From: Achromobacter aegrifaciens
Lineage (GTDB): Bacteria; Pseudomonadota; Gammaproteobacteria; Burkholderiales; Burkholderiaceae_B
Assembly (NCBI RefSeq): GCF_902859735.1
Contig: NZ_CADIJY010000001.1
Coordinates: 1,116,001-1,180,000 of the forward strand
DNA length: 64,000 bases
Direction of reading: 5' to 3'
Positions within the stretch are counted from its first letter, which is position 1. Every line of letters starts with the position of its first letter. Made by a program: the position numbers and the translations under genes. Shown piece after piece: positions 1 to 8,413 of the stretch. The notes beneath the pieces are model-generated. The model made no database searches. It worked only from the letters and a program-made list of their open reading frames with translations, and was not told the origin of the DNA.

Positions 1-1767
1 GACCTGCCGCAGCCGCCCGAGGCTCTGCAGGCCGCCGCTGTTGCGGCGCGCCGCAAGGCCGAGCCGGACCCGATGCTGCCGCATGGCGGCAAGGCGCCGC
101 ACCGCGCGCCCGCCATCGCGGTGTCCACCGCGCCGGCCGAGTTGCTGGTGACCGTCGGCCAGCCTGAAATGCGGCCGGTGCCAGGGACTTCGCTGCTGTC
201 GGTGGCCAATGCCGATCATGCCCTGTTCATGAATCCGGGCGACAACCGCTACTACGTGCTGGTGTCCGGCCGCTGGTTCCGGGGCGCCAGCCTGGACGGC
301 CCCTGGTCCTACGTGCCGGGCAAGCAGCTGCCGCGCGATTTCGCCAAGATTCCGTCAAAGGATCCGCAGTCGGGCGTGCTGGCTTCGGTGCCGGGCACGC
401 CGCAGGCCAAGGAGGCGCTGATTGCCTCCACCATTCCGCAGACCGCCACGGTGTCGCGCAGCGCGGCGAAATTGCAGGTGGAATATGCCGGCGGCTCCCC
501 GACGCTGCGGCCCATCGAGGGTACGGCGCTGTATTACGCCGCCAATTCGCAGGTGCCGGTGATACAGGCCGAAGGCCGCTACTACGCGTTGTCGCGCGCT
601 GTCTGGTTCGTATCGGATTCGCCCATGGGGCCGTGGCGCGTGGCTGACCATGTGCCGGCGATCATCTACGCCATACCCGTCAGCTCGCCGCTGCACTACG
701 TCACCTACGTGCAGGTGTACGGATCCACCCCGCAGAGCGTGGTGTTCGGCTACACGCCGGGCTACATGGGCGTGGTGGCCAGTCCCGACGGCACCGTGGT
801 GTACGGCACGGGTTACGCGTATCCGCCGGTCATCGTGCAGGACACCTGGGTGGGCTATCCGCCCAGCTATGGCTACGACGCGGCCTTCGCCACCGCGACC
901 GGTTTCGCCTTCGGCTTCGTCGCTGGCGAGACCTGGGGGGGCGCGGCGCCCTATTGGGGGCCATACTGGGGCGCGCCTTATTGGGGCGGCGTCAACGTGA
1001 ACCAGGTCGACGTCTATGGCGCCTGGGGCGGCTCCGGCGTGGTCACGCACGCGGCCGGCTGGAACGGCTGGACCGGCACCGAATGGCAGGGCACCCACGC
1101 CGAGGGCTACAACCCGCAGACCGGCGCAGCCTTCGAAGGCACGCGCGGCGCGGCCTATAACGAGTACACCGGCAATGCGGCTGCCGGGCGGCGCGACGCC
1201 TATACCAACCCGACGACCGGCGCCTCGGGCGCGGGCCGGGCGGGCGTGGTCGCCAACGACGACGGCCAATGGGCTGCCGGCCGCCAGGACGTGCGCACCA
1301 ATACCAACACCGGCCGCAGCACCATCTCGTCGGCCACGGCGACCGGCACGGCGGGCGACGGCGTCAACAGCGTGGACCGGCGCGGTGCCACGTACGACCG
1401 CAACACGAATAGCGGCATGGCGTGGAACAACGGCAACGTGTACGCAGACCATAACGGCAATGTCTACGAGCACAACGACAACGGCTGGCAGCAGCACACC
1501 AGTTCGGGTTGGCAACCGGTGCAGCCTAGCGCGCAGTCCGGCGGCAATTACCTGAACGGCCAGCGCCAGGCGCGCGACTATTCCGGCGACCGCATGGGCG
1601 GCATGGAGGGCGGCGGTTGGCAGGACCGCGGAATGCAGGGCGGCGGCTGGCGCGACCGCGGCATGGGGGGCGCGGAAGGCGGCGGCTGGCAGGGGCGCGG
1701 CATGGGCGGCCGGGGAGGCTGGGGCGGCGGCTTCGGCGGATTCCATGGTGGAGGGTTCCGCCGCTGA
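1..1767 (+). CDS. Exported Gly/Tyr/Trp-rich protein, 5' end cut by window edge
   Basis: The frame is open from base 1, so the real start lies upstream and at least 588 codons are present. The N-terminal half carries two similar modules (near residues 45-85 and 150-190 counted from the first in-window Met at base 73), each with a YYVL/YYAL core, an aromatic W-F stretch and a G/S-PW motif. A hydrophobic Tyr/Trp-rich centre follows with three YWG units. The last ~55 residues are almost pure Gly/Arg/Trp with repeats of the type GGGWQDRGM. Relatives are often labelled 'carbohydrate-binding family V/XII', a name I recall but cannot verify. A surface or envelope role is inferred from composition. 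No catalytic motif is visible. Confidence 0.7.
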   Translation, partial: DLPQPPEALQAAAVAARRKAEPDPMLPHGGKAPHRAPAIAVSTAPAELLVTVGQPEMRPVPGTSLLSVANADHALFMNPGDNRYYVLVSGRWFRGASLDGPWSYVPGKQLPRDFAKIPSKDPQSGVLASVPGTPQAKEALIASTIPQTATVSRSAAKLQVEYAGGSPTLRPIEGTALYYAANSQVPVIQAEGRYYALSRAVWFVSDSPMGPWRVADHVPAIIYAIPVSSPLHYVTYVQVYGSTPQSVVFGYTPGYMGVVASPDGTVVYGTGYAYPPVIVQDTWVGYPPSYGYDAAFATATGFAFGFVAGETWGGAAPYWGPYWGAPYWGGVNVNQVDVYGAWGGSGVVTHAAGWNGWTGTEWQGTHAEGYNPQTGAAFEGTRGAAYNEYTGNAAAGRRDAYTNPTTGASGAGRAGVVANDDGQWAAGRQDVRTNTNTGRSTISSATATGTAGDGVNSVDRRGATYDRNTNSGMAWNNGNVYADHNGNVYEHNDNGWQQHTSSGWQPVQPSAQSGGNYLNGQRQARDYSGDRMGGMEGGGWQDRGMQGGGWRDRGMGGAEGGGWQGRGMGGRGGWGGGFGGFHGGGFRR

Positions 1768-1902
1768 GCGGCAGGCCGCCAGAGCAGGCGGCGCGGAAGG
1801 GGGGAGCGGCGCCTGCCGGTCCGCTTCCATTCCGGCCGCATTTGCGCAGCTCTGGCGCCGCGGTCTAGACTGGCCGCTTTCCCTTCTTTCACGCACTCCG
1901 CC

Positions 1903-2511
1903 ATGGCGCTGCATAGCTGGCTCATCTATCTGGTCGCGGTCATCGGCCTGTCGGTAACCCCCGGACCGAACACGCTGCTCGCGCTGACCCATGGGGCACT
2001 GCATGGGCACCGCAAGGCCCTGTGCACCATCGCGGGCGGCGCAGTGGGCTTTGTCGCGCTCATCGCCTTGTCGATGCTGGGTATCAGCGCCTTGCTCAAG
2101 GCCTGGGGCCCAGCGCTGACGGTATTGAAGTGGGCGGGCGGGGCCTATCTGATCTGGCTCGGCATCCAGCTCTGGCGCGCCCCGGGCGTGCAGTTGCAGC
2201 CGGCCCCCGATATGCCGCGCATACGCGGCATGCGCATGTTCAGCCAGGGCCTGCTGTCGGCCATTTCCAATCCCAAGGCCCTGCTGTTCTACGGCGCCTT
2301 CCTGCCGCAGTTCATCGATCCTGCGCGCAGCCTGTACACGCAGTTCGCGATCATGGCCGGGACCTTCGTGGTGGTGGAGTTCCTGGTCGAGTACGTGTTG
2401 GCGCGACTGGCGCATCGCGTGCGCCCCTGGCTGGAACGCGCCGGCCGGCGTTTCAACAAGGTGTGCGGCGGTTTGTTTGCCGCCATGGGGGCGGCGCTGC
2501 CGGGGTCCTGA
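1903..2511 (+). CDS. LysE/RhtB-family amino acid exporter
   Basis: This 202-residue inner-membrane protein has about six hydrophobic segments and the family's N-terminal signature: a first helix ending in SVTPGPNTLL at residues ~18-27. LysE/RhtB proteins export amino acids or derivatives such as threonine, homoserine lactone or lysine by proton antiport. Substrate cannot be read from sequence. A second typical feature is the NPKALLF segment near residue 123. The length matches the family (about 200-210). The gene sits alone, 135 bases after the preceding gene and facing the oxygenase gene downstream. No clear Shine-Dalgarno motif is visible before the ATG. Confidence 0.9.
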   Translation: MALHSWLIYLVAVIGLSVTPGPNTLLALTHGALHGHRKALCTIAGGAVGFVALIALSMLGISALLKAWGPALTVLKWAGGAYLIWLGIQLWRAPGVQLQPAPDMPRIRGMRMFSQGLLSAISNPKALLFYGAFLPQFIDPARSLYTQFAIMAGTFVVVEFLVEYVLARLAHRVRPWLERAGRRFNKVCGGLFAAMGAALPGS

Positions 2512-2535
2512 TCGCCGGCGTGCTGCGTTGCCGCT

Positions 2536-3279
2536 TCAGTCCTCAGCGAGCCACCGCCCGGATTCCGGATCGATCGCCGCCCGGGCTCCATCCATCCGCA
2601 CTTGTTCCTCATCCAGCCGCGCGGCGGTAGCCGGATCGACATCGAAGGCAATGCCGAGCGCGCTTGCGATGCGGGCGTCTTCAATAGGCAGTTCCCACGT
2701 CAGGAACAATTGCGCCAGTTCCAGGCCGGCCGCGAAGTCGGCCTCGCGAAAACCCTTGCCGTCGCGCGGGATGACGGCATGCGGCTGGCAGGTATCGAAG
2801 ATCATGGCGGTGCCGCGCACGAGCGGAATGCGCAGGCCGGCGGCCGGGAAGTGCACGTCCAGGCCCCGGTCTTCGCTCAGGAACAGATTGCAGAAGGCGG
2901 CGCCGCCATATTGGCCGCCGTCATGGTGGTAGCGGGCGCCGCGGCAGGCCATGAGGGCGATGTCGGCGCTCGCCAGCACGTCGGACAGCCCCCGGTCGTG
3001 CGTCCAGTCGCGCATGGCTTGCAGGCATAGTCCGTATTCGGGCCAGCGCGCCTGCGTGCGCGCCAGCGGCATCTGCTCCACGTCCCCGGGTTCCAGATAC
3101 AGGCGCGTGGCCATCTCGCGCTCCCAATCCGACAGCACGCACGCGGGCGGCACGGGTATGTCCAGCGTGGCGGTCAGCACCGTGCCGCTGACGCTGCGGC
3201 TGCGCATGGCGTCGCCGCTCCAGTAGAAGGATGTCAGGCGGCCGGGCGTGTAATGATGCGAGGGTGGGGCGTGGTTCAT
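2536..3279 (-). CDS. 2-oxoglutarate/Fe(II)-dependent oxygenase-like protein
   Basis: The 247-residue product has a putative double-stranded beta-helix core. An HxD pair appears in RYHHDGGQYGG (residues ~115-125), and a distal metal-binding His appears in CQPHAVIPR about 50 residues later. This spacing is usual for prolyl-4-hydroxylase-like oxygenases, which couple oxidative decarboxylation of 2-oxoglutarate to hydroxylation. The segment RGTAMIFD before the distal His also fits. There is no signal peptide, so it is probably cytoplasmic. The substrate is unknown. It is convergent with the LysE-type exporter gene 24 bases away. A later Met at residue 25 is an alternative start. Confidence 0.7.
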   Translation of the reverse strand: MNHAPPSHHYTPGRLTSFYWSGDAMRSRSVSGTVLTATLDIPVPPACVLSDWEREMATRLYLEPGDVEQMPLARTQARWPEYGLCLQAMRDWTHDRGLSDVLASADIALMACRGARYHHDGGQYGGAAFCNLFLSEDRGLDVHFPAAGLRIPLVRGTAMIFDTCQPHAVIPRDGKGFREADFAAGLELAQLFLTWELPIEDARIASALGIAFDVDPATAARLDEEQVRMDGARAAIDPESGRWLAED

Positions 3280-3371
3280 CGGGCTTCGAGCATCCGCGCG
3301 GGTTGCGGTTGGGCGGCTATCGTACCCAAGCCGCCCGCGCTTCGGTATTTATTCCATTCCAGACTTATTTC

Positions 3372-3401
3372 ATGAAAATTACTCGTTTGTTGTGATGAAA
3401 C
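3372..3401 (+). promoter_or_regulatory. Shared operator-like motif, copy 1
   Basis: This 30-base element begins ATGAAAATTA and ends TTGTTGTGATGAAAC. It lies 43 bases before the enoyl-CoA hydratase start codon. A second copy (6347-6375) precedes the Bug receptor gene and matches at about 25 of 30 positions. A TTATTCC stretch lies just upstream of this copy, and its complement GGAATAA lies just upstream of the other. The likely ligand is the LysR-type regulator encoded between them. Confidence 0.6.
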
Positions 3402-3444
3402 CTCGCCCTTAGCATCGGTGACGATAACCCTAGCTGGAGTTTCC

Positions 3445-4239
3445 ATGACCGCGCCTGTTCCCGCCTTTTCCCATGCCCTCGTGACCCGCGACGAGCGCGG
3501 CGTCTACACCTTGCAGATCCACGATGCCAAGAGCCTGAACATCCTGGCCTCGGCGGTCACGTTGAGCCTGACCGAGGCCGCCCGCTGGATTGGCGCGCAG
3601 GACGATGCCCGCGCCGTCGTTATCCGCGGCTCGGGCGAGCGTGCCTTCGTGGGCGGCGCCAACATCTATGAAATGGCCGAACTCGACCCGCAGGGCGCGC
3701 GCGAGTTCATCACCCGGCTGCGCGACCTGTGCGACGCCGTGGCCGCGATTCCGGTGCCTACCATCGCCCGCATTCCGGGCTTCTGCCTGGGCGCCGGCAT
3801 GGAGCTGGCCGCGGCCTGCGACATCCGCCTGGGCTCGGCGGACGCGGTTTTCGGCATGCCCGAGGTGCGCGTGGGCATTCCGTCCGTGATCCACGCCGTG
3901 CTGCTGCCGGCCATCATCGGTCCCGGTCCCACCAACTGGCTGCTGCTGACCGGCGAGACCGTGGACGCGACCCAGGCCCGGCAGTGGGGCTTCCTGGAAT
4001 TCGTCAGCGAGACCGGCGCGCTGGACGCCCTGGTCGAGCGCACCGTGGCGCCCATCGCCGAAAGCGGTCCGATCGCCGTGCGTTCGCAGAAGGCCCTGCT
4101 GCGCTACTGGAGCGAGTCGACTGTCGAGGCCGGCCTGGATCGCAGCGTGGCGGCGTTCGGCGAGGCCTTCACCACCGACGAGCCGCGCCGCTACATGGCG
4201 CCCTTCGTCAATCGCAAGAAGCAGCAGGAGGCCAAGTAA
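3445..4239 (+). CDS. Enoyl-CoA hydratase/isomerase family protein
   Basis: This 264-residue crotonase-fold enzyme is predicted to hydrate or isomerise an acyl-CoA. The oxyanion-hole segments are visible: GERAFVGGANIYEM near residue 62 and IPGFCLGAGMELAAACDIRLG near residue 105. The ATG at 3445 is preferred over an in-frame GTG at 3418 because GGAG lies six bases upstream. The stop codon overlaps the start of the CoA-transferase gene (TAATG), so the two are translationally coupled. Together they probably activate and process an organic acid taken up with the help of the Bug receptor downstream. The exact substrate is not deducible. Confidence 0.88.
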   Translation: MTAPVPAFSHALVTRDERGVYTLQIHDAKSLNILASAVTLSLTEAARWIGAQDDARAVVIRGSGERAFVGGANIYEMAELDPQGAREFITRLRDLCDAVAAIPVPTIARIPGFCLGAGMELAAACDIRLGSADAVFGMPEVRVGIPSVIHAVLLPAIIGPGPTNWLLLTGETVDATQARQWGFLEFVSETGALDALVERTVAPIAESGPIAVRSQKALLRYWSESTVEAGLDRSVAAFGEAFTTDEPRRYMAPFVNRKKQQEAK

Positions 4240-5375
4240 TGGCCGGTCCGCTCGCGGGCGTGCGCGTCATCGACCTGACGTCGGTGGCCATGGGGCCGTA
4301 CGGCACGCAGATCCTCGCCGACATGGGCGCGGAGGTCATCAAGGTCGAGGCGCCCGAAGGCGACGTGTTCCGCACCTCGGCTCCGGCCGCGAGTCCGGGC
4401 ATGGGGCCGGCTTACCTGAACCTCAACCGCAACAAGTACAGCGTGACGCTGGATGCCAAGACGCCGGCCGATCGCGAAAGCCTGCTGCGCCTGATCGATG
4501 GCGCGGACGTGTTCGTGTCCAACGTGCGTCCGGCGGCCCTGGCGCGCCTGGGCCTGGACGCGGACACGCTGCGCGCGCGCAACCCGCGCCTGATCCATTG
4601 CTCGGCCGTGGGCTTCGGCCAGGACGGCCCCTATGCGGCGCGTCCGGCCTTCGATGACATCATCCAGGCCATGAGCGGCCTGGCCGATTTGCAGGGGCGC
4701 AACAGCGGCGCGCCGGCCTATGTGAACACCATCCTTGCCGACAAGGTGGCGGGCCTGACGCTGGCCTACGCCATACCCATGGCGCTGTACGAGCGCGAGC
4801 GTTCGGGTCAGGGGCAGGCGGTTGAGGTCCCCATGTTCGAGACCCTGGTCTCTTTCACGTTGATCGAACACATGAGCGGCCACAGCTTCGTGCCGCCGCG
4901 GGGACCCATGGGCTACAGCCGCGTGCTGTCGCCGCAGCGGCGTCCCTACCGTACTCGCGACGGCTACCTGGCGCTGCTGCCCTACACCGACGCGCAGTGG
5001 CGGCGCTTCTTCGCCCTGGCCGAACGTGCGGACCTGGCGGCGGACGCGCGCTATGTCGACGCAAGCGCACGCGCGCGGCACTTCGACGAGCTCTATCAGG
5101 ACCTGGCGGACATCGTCGCCTTGCGCGGTACCGAGGAATGGCTGGCGCTGCTGGCGGACGCGGACATTCCGCACTCGCGGGTGAACACGCCGGAAGCCCT
5201 GTTCGAGGATCCGCACCTGAAGGCGACGGGCTTCTTCCAGCGCGTGGAACATCCGACCGAAGGGCCGCTGGTGGCCGCCGGCATCCCGGTGCGCTTCTCG
5301 CGCACGCCGGGCGAGATCAGGCGCCAGGCGCCGCGCCAGGATGCCGATCGCGATATGCTCGAGCCTGCGCGCTGA
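4239..5375 (+). CDS. CaiB/BaiF (family III) CoA transferase
   Basis: This 378-residue cytosolic enzyme should transfer CoA between carboxylic acids. The family start is canonical: PLAGVRVIDLTSVAMGPYGTQILADMGAEVIKVE. The segment NLNRNKYSVTLDAK follows, and the catalytic Asp of the family probably lies in FDDIIQAMSGLADLQG near residue 150. The length is typical of the shorter family members (380-410). It overlaps the hydratase stop by one base and is followed after 39 bases by a LysR-type regulator gene on the same strand. The cluster resembles catabolic units for dicarboxylic or branched acids in Alcaligenaceae. The substrate remains unknown. Confidence 0.9.
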   Translation: MAGPLAGVRVIDLTSVAMGPYGTQILADMGAEVIKVEAPEGDVFRTSAPAASPGMGPAYLNLNRNKYSVTLDAKTPADRESLLRLIDGADVFVSNVRPAALARLGLDADTLRARNPRLIHCSAVGFGQDGPYAARPAFDDIIQAMSGLADLQGRNSGAPAYVNTILADKVAGLTLAYAIPMALYERERSGQGQAVEVPMFETLVSFTLIEHMSGHSFVPPRGPMGYSRVLSPQRRPYRTRDGYLALLPYTDAQWRRFFALAERADLAADARYVDASARARHFDELYQDLADIVALRGTEEWLALLADADIPHSRVNTPEALFEDPHLKATGFFQRVEHPTEGPLVAAGIPVRFSRTPGEIRRQAPRQDADRDMLEPAR

Positions 5376-5414
5376 GGCCGGCATGGCCGGCGGCGCCTGG
5401 CGGCGACTTCGACC

Positions 5415-6326
5415 ATGAACATCACTCTCAAGCAATTGCGCGTGTTTTGCGCGCTATACGAACTGCGCAGTTTCACGGCGGCCGCGCGCGCAGCCTTCGT
5501 GACGCAATCGGCCGTCAGCAAGCTCTGCGCCGAACTTGAGGCCGAGGTCGGCCAGCCGCTGTTCGAGCGCTCCACCCGCAGCGTCACGCCCTGCGACGGC
5601 GCGGCGGATTTCTACGCCTATGCCCAGGAAATCCTGGGCACCGTGCGCGCCGCCGAGCGCAGCATGTCGGGCCTGCGCACGCTGGAGCGCGGCACGGTGG
5701 GCGTGGCCACTTCGCCGCTGATGATGGTCGGCCTGCTGGGCGAGGTGGTGGCCGACTATCACCGCGCCCATCCCAGCGTGAAGCTGGATTTGTTCGAACT
5801 TTCCACCGACGACACCATCGAGCACGTGCGCAACGGCCGCGCCGACTTCGGCATCGTCTCGGTCGAAATCCCTTCGGAAGAACTGGCCACCCGGGTCATC
5901 TATCGCGACACCATGTACGCGGTGTGCGCGCCGCGCCATGCGTTGACGCGCAAGCGTTCAGTGTCGTGGGCCGACGTGGCCGCCCATGATCACATCATGC
6001 TACGCAACGTGTATAGCGTGCGGCGCAGCCTGGACCGCGTGGCGGCCGACCTGAACCTGGAATTCCGCTACCGCATCGAGGCCGGCATGCTGACCTCGGC
6101 GTTGAAGCTGGTCGGCGCGGGCCTGGGGATAACGGTCGTGCCCGGTTATGCCTGCGATCTGGCGCGGCAGTTGGGCCTGCGCATCCTCGCCATAGACGGC
6201 GCTCGCAAGCACGGGCACGAACTCTGGCTCATCCAGCGCCGCAACGCGCGGCTGTCGCTGGCGGCTTCAGCCTTCCTGCAGGCGACCGAGGAATATCTGC
6301 GGCAGCGCCAGGCTTCAGAGAATTAA
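5415..6326 (+). CDS. LysR-type transcriptional regulator
   Basis: The 303-residue protein has an N-terminal winged helix-turn-helix (residues ~1-60, beginning MNITLKQLRVFCALYE, with AARAAFVTQSAVSKLCAELE as the HTH) and a periplasmic-binding-like effector domain from about residue 90. Such regulators are usually activators that bind near a T-N11-A element and respond to a pathway intermediate. It lies between the hydratase/CoA-transferase pair and the Bug receptor, and both are preceded by near-identical motifs at 3372-3401 and 6347-6375. I infer that it controls both units. The match to the LysR family is clear; the target assignment is inference. Confidence 0.9.
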   Translation: MNITLKQLRVFCALYELRSFTAAARAAFVTQSAVSKLCAELEAEVGQPLFERSTRSVTPCDGAADFYAYAQEILGTVRAAERSMSGLRTLERGTVGVATSPLMMVGLLGEVVADYHRAHPSVKLDLFELSTDDTIEHVRNGRADFGIVSVEIPSEELATRVIYRDTMYAVCAPRHALTRKRSVSWADVAAHDHIMLRNVYSVRRSLDRVAADLNLEFRYRIEAGMLTSALKLVGAGLGITVVPGYACDLARQLGLRILAIDGARKHGHELWLIQRRNARLSLAASAFLQATEEYLRQRQASEN

Positions 6327-6346
6327 TCCCAGTTTGGAATAAGTCT

Positions 6347-6375
6347 ATGAAAATTAGTCCCTTGTTGGGATAAAC
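6347..6375 (+). promoter_or_regulatory. Shared operator-like motif, copy 2
   Basis: This 29-base element begins ATGAAAATTAG and ends TTGTTGGGATAAAC, 65 bases before the Bug receptor start. It is nearly identical to 3372-3401 apart from one deleted base and a few substitutions. TTTGGAATAA just upstream and TTGTTGGGATAAA inside it form an approximate direct repeat. Confidence 0.6.
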
Positions 6376-6440
6376 GGGTCGCAAGCATCATACGGTCAGA
6401 GTTCAAGAGGCCGACCCGCGGCCCCTCACAGGAGACAAGC

Positions 6441-7433
6441 ATGATCCGACCGTTCGGCGTCCGCCGCCGCCTGCTGGCCGCTGGCAGCCTCACCGTCCTG
6501 ACCGCGCTGGCTGGCGCACTGCCGTCCGTGGCATTGGCGCAGGGCGCCTATCCTGACAAGCCCATCACCATCGTCGTGCCGTTCTCTCCGGGCAGCGCCA
6601 CCGACACCAGCGCGCGCATCATTGCCGAGAAGCTCGGCCCACGCCTGAACGTGCCCGTCGTCATCGAGAACAAGCCCGGCGCGTCTGGCACCATCGGCGC
6701 CTCGTTCGTCGCGCGCGCCCAGCCCGACGGCTACACGCTGATCCTCACCAGCAGCTCGACGCACTCGGCCACGCCGGCGTTGTTCCGCAAGCTGCCGTTC
6801 GATCCCACCGGCGACTTCACCCACGTCGTGCGCATCGCCACCATTCCGATGATGCTGGTGGTGCGCGAGGACGCGCCCTACAAGTCGCTGCAGGAACTGG
6901 TCAAGGCCACGCAGGCCAAGCCCCTGAACTACGCGTATGGCTCGCCCACCAGCCAGATCGCCGGCGCCACCTTCAACACGGTGGCGGGCGCCGCGGCCAA
7001 CGGCGTGCCGTACAAGAGCCAGCCGCCGGCCGTGACCGACCTGCTGGGCGGCCACGTCGACTACCTGTTCGCCGACCTCTCTGTCGTGACCTCGTTCATG
7101 CAGGCCGGCAAGCTGCGCGGCCTGGCCTACACGGGCCATGAACGCGCCAAGGAGTTTCCCAGCGTGCCGACGCTGGCCGAGCTGGGCTACCAGAAGTTCG
7201 ACCTGGTCGTGTGGGTCGGCGTGGCCGTGCCGGCCAAGACGCCCGACGCCATCGTGCAGAAACTGAACCAGGAAGTCGCCGCCATCCTGCGCGAGCCGGA
7301 CGTGCTGCAGCGCTTCGAATCCCTGGGCATGCAGGTCTCGCCCAACAGCGTGGCTGAACACCAGGCCTTCGCGCAGTCGCAGCGCCAGGTCTGGACCCAG
7401 CGCGCGATCGACGTGAAGATCGAACCGCAGTGA
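6441..7433 (+). CDS. Bug-family tripartite tricarboxylate transporter receptor
   Basis: This 330-residue periplasmic solute-binding protein has a signal peptide (RRRLLAAG, hydrophobic core, cleavage after SVALAQ near residue 34). The mature start YPDKPITIVVPFSPGSATD is the hallmark of the Bug family, followed by ENKPGASGTIGA near residue 75. Bug proteins capture small carboxylates or related metabolites for TctAB-type membrane subunits, which are not encoded here. Orphan receptors are very common in Bordetella and Achromobacter. The ATG is preceded by AGGAG. A good intrinsic terminator lies just downstream. The neighbouring CoA transferase suggests an organic acid ligand. Confidence 0.93.
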   Translation: MIRPFGVRRRLLAAGSLTVLTALAGALPSVALAQGAYPDKPITIVVPFSPGSATDTSARIIAEKLGPRLNVPVVIENKPGASGTIGASFVARAQPDGYTLILTSSSTHSATPALFRKLPFDPTGDFTHVVRIATIPMMLVVREDAPYKSLQELVKATQAKPLNYAYGSPTSQIAGATFNTVAGAAANGVPYKSQPPAVTDLLGGHVDYLFADLSVVTSFMQAGKLRGLAYTGHERAKEFPSVPTLAELGYQKFDLVVWVGVAVPAKTPDAIVQKLNQEVAAILREPDVLQRFESLGMQVSPNSVAEHQAFAQSQRQVWTQRAIDVKIEPQ

Positions 7434-7464
7434 TCGAACCGCAATAAACGGCGGGAAACGAACA

Positions 7465-7488
7465 GGGCGTCCGACGGGCGCCCTTTTT
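7465..7488 (+). terminator. Intrinsic terminator after the Bug gene
   Basis: GGGCG (7465-7469) pairs with CGCCC (7479-7483). Inner pairs extend the stem to eight, including one G-T wobble, with a three-base loop, and five T residues follow. Confidence 0.8.
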
Positions 7489-7607
7489 CCATGAGACGGG
7501 GTGACCGCTCCTTGGCCGCGCCCCGTGCCGGCCGCCGCCAAAACGAATAAAGTGCCAGACAGCGTCCGCCCGATCGCGGCGGGCAATCATCAAGACACGG
7601 AGACAAC

Positions 7608-8369
7608 ATGGATACGGCAGGCAAGGGCGCCAGCGTGCGCGAACAGGTCAGCGCAACGGAATGGGAGGTCCGCAAGGATCTGGCGGCGCTATACCGTTTG
7701 GTGGCGCTGTTCGGCTGGGACGATCTGATCTTCACCCACATCACGGCCAAGGTGCCGGGGACCGAACATTTCCTGATCAACCCCTACGGCATGATGTTCG
7801 ACGAAATCACGGCATCGAGCCTGGTCAAGATCGATCTGGACGGGCGCAAGGTGATGGAGTCGGAGTACGACATCAATCCAGCCGGCTTCACCATCCATAG
7901 CTGTATCCACGCGGCTCGCAAGGACGCGATGTGCGTGCTGCATACGCACTCCATCAACGGCGTGGCGGTGTCGGCGCAGAAGGCCGGCCTGCTGCCGCTG
8001 TCGCAGTTCGCGTTCATCGTGCTGCGTTCGCTCAGCTACCACGACTACGAAGGCCTGGCGCTCAATCCCGAGGAACAGCCTCGCCTGGTGCGGGACCTGG
8101 GCAGCAACAGCTATCTCATCCTGCGCAACCATGGCCTGTTGACCGTGGGGCAGAGCATGGCCGAAGCCTTCCAGGCCATGCACCGGCTGGAGGCCGCCTG
8201 CATGGTGCAGGTGCGGGCCCAGGCCGGTGGCGAACTGACCTACATTCCGCCTGACATCCTGAAGAACGCCACGGTGGAATCGCAGGCCGACCGCGCGCAC
8301 AAGGCCATGCTGGCCTGGCCGGGACTGCTGCGCCGCCTGGACCGTCGCAACCCGGGCTACGCGGAGTAG
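7608..8369 (+). CDS. Class II aldolase/adducin-family protein
   Basis: The 253-residue protein belongs to the zinc-dependent class II aldolase/epimerase/decarboxylase fold. Zinc ligands are visible as CVLHTHSING (residues ~107-116) and LRNHGLLTVG (near residue 172). The family includes L-fuculose-phosphate aldolase, ribulose-5-phosphate epimerase and decarboxylases. Betaproteobacterial members of this length near CoA-transferase or Bug genes are common but of unassigned specificity. A GGAGA motif precedes the ATG. The gene is separated from the Bug gene by a terminator and so is probably transcribed on its own. It is convergent with the DUF1993 gene across a strong hairpin. Confidence 0.88.
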   Translation: MDTAGKGASVREQVSATEWEVRKDLAALYRLVALFGWDDLIFTHITAKVPGTEHFLINPYGMMFDEITASSLVKIDLDGRKVMESEYDINPAGFTIHSCIHAARKDAMCVLHTHSINGVAVSAQKAGLLPLSQFAFIVLRSLSYHDYEGLALNPEEQPRLVRDLGSNSYLILRNHGLLTVGQSMAEAFQAMHRLEAACMVQVRAQAGGELTYIPPDILKNATVESQADRAHKAMLAWPGLLRRLDRRNPGYAE

Positions 8370-8378
8370 CCGCCGGGC

Positions 8379-8404
8379 GCGGGCCTCAATGGCTTGAGGC
8401 CCGC
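8379..8404. terminator. Perfect hairpin between convergent genes
   Basis: An 11-base-pair perfect stem (GCGGGCCTCAA with its complement) and a TGGC loop lie between the ends of the aldolase-type and DUF1993 genes. It lacks a long T tract, so a bidirectional terminator is likely but unproven. Confidence 0.6.
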
Positions 8405-8413
8405 TGACACGGA

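Noticed and set aside
355-2415. A 686-codon open frame on the minus strand across the first two genes
   Set aside because: It is antisense to two well-supported genes, is rich in Arg, Ala, His and Val, and has no domain; high GC content commonly creates such frames.
4191-5435. A 414-codon minus-strand frame opposite the CoA transferase
   Set aside because: It mirrors codon bias of the real gene and shows no family features.
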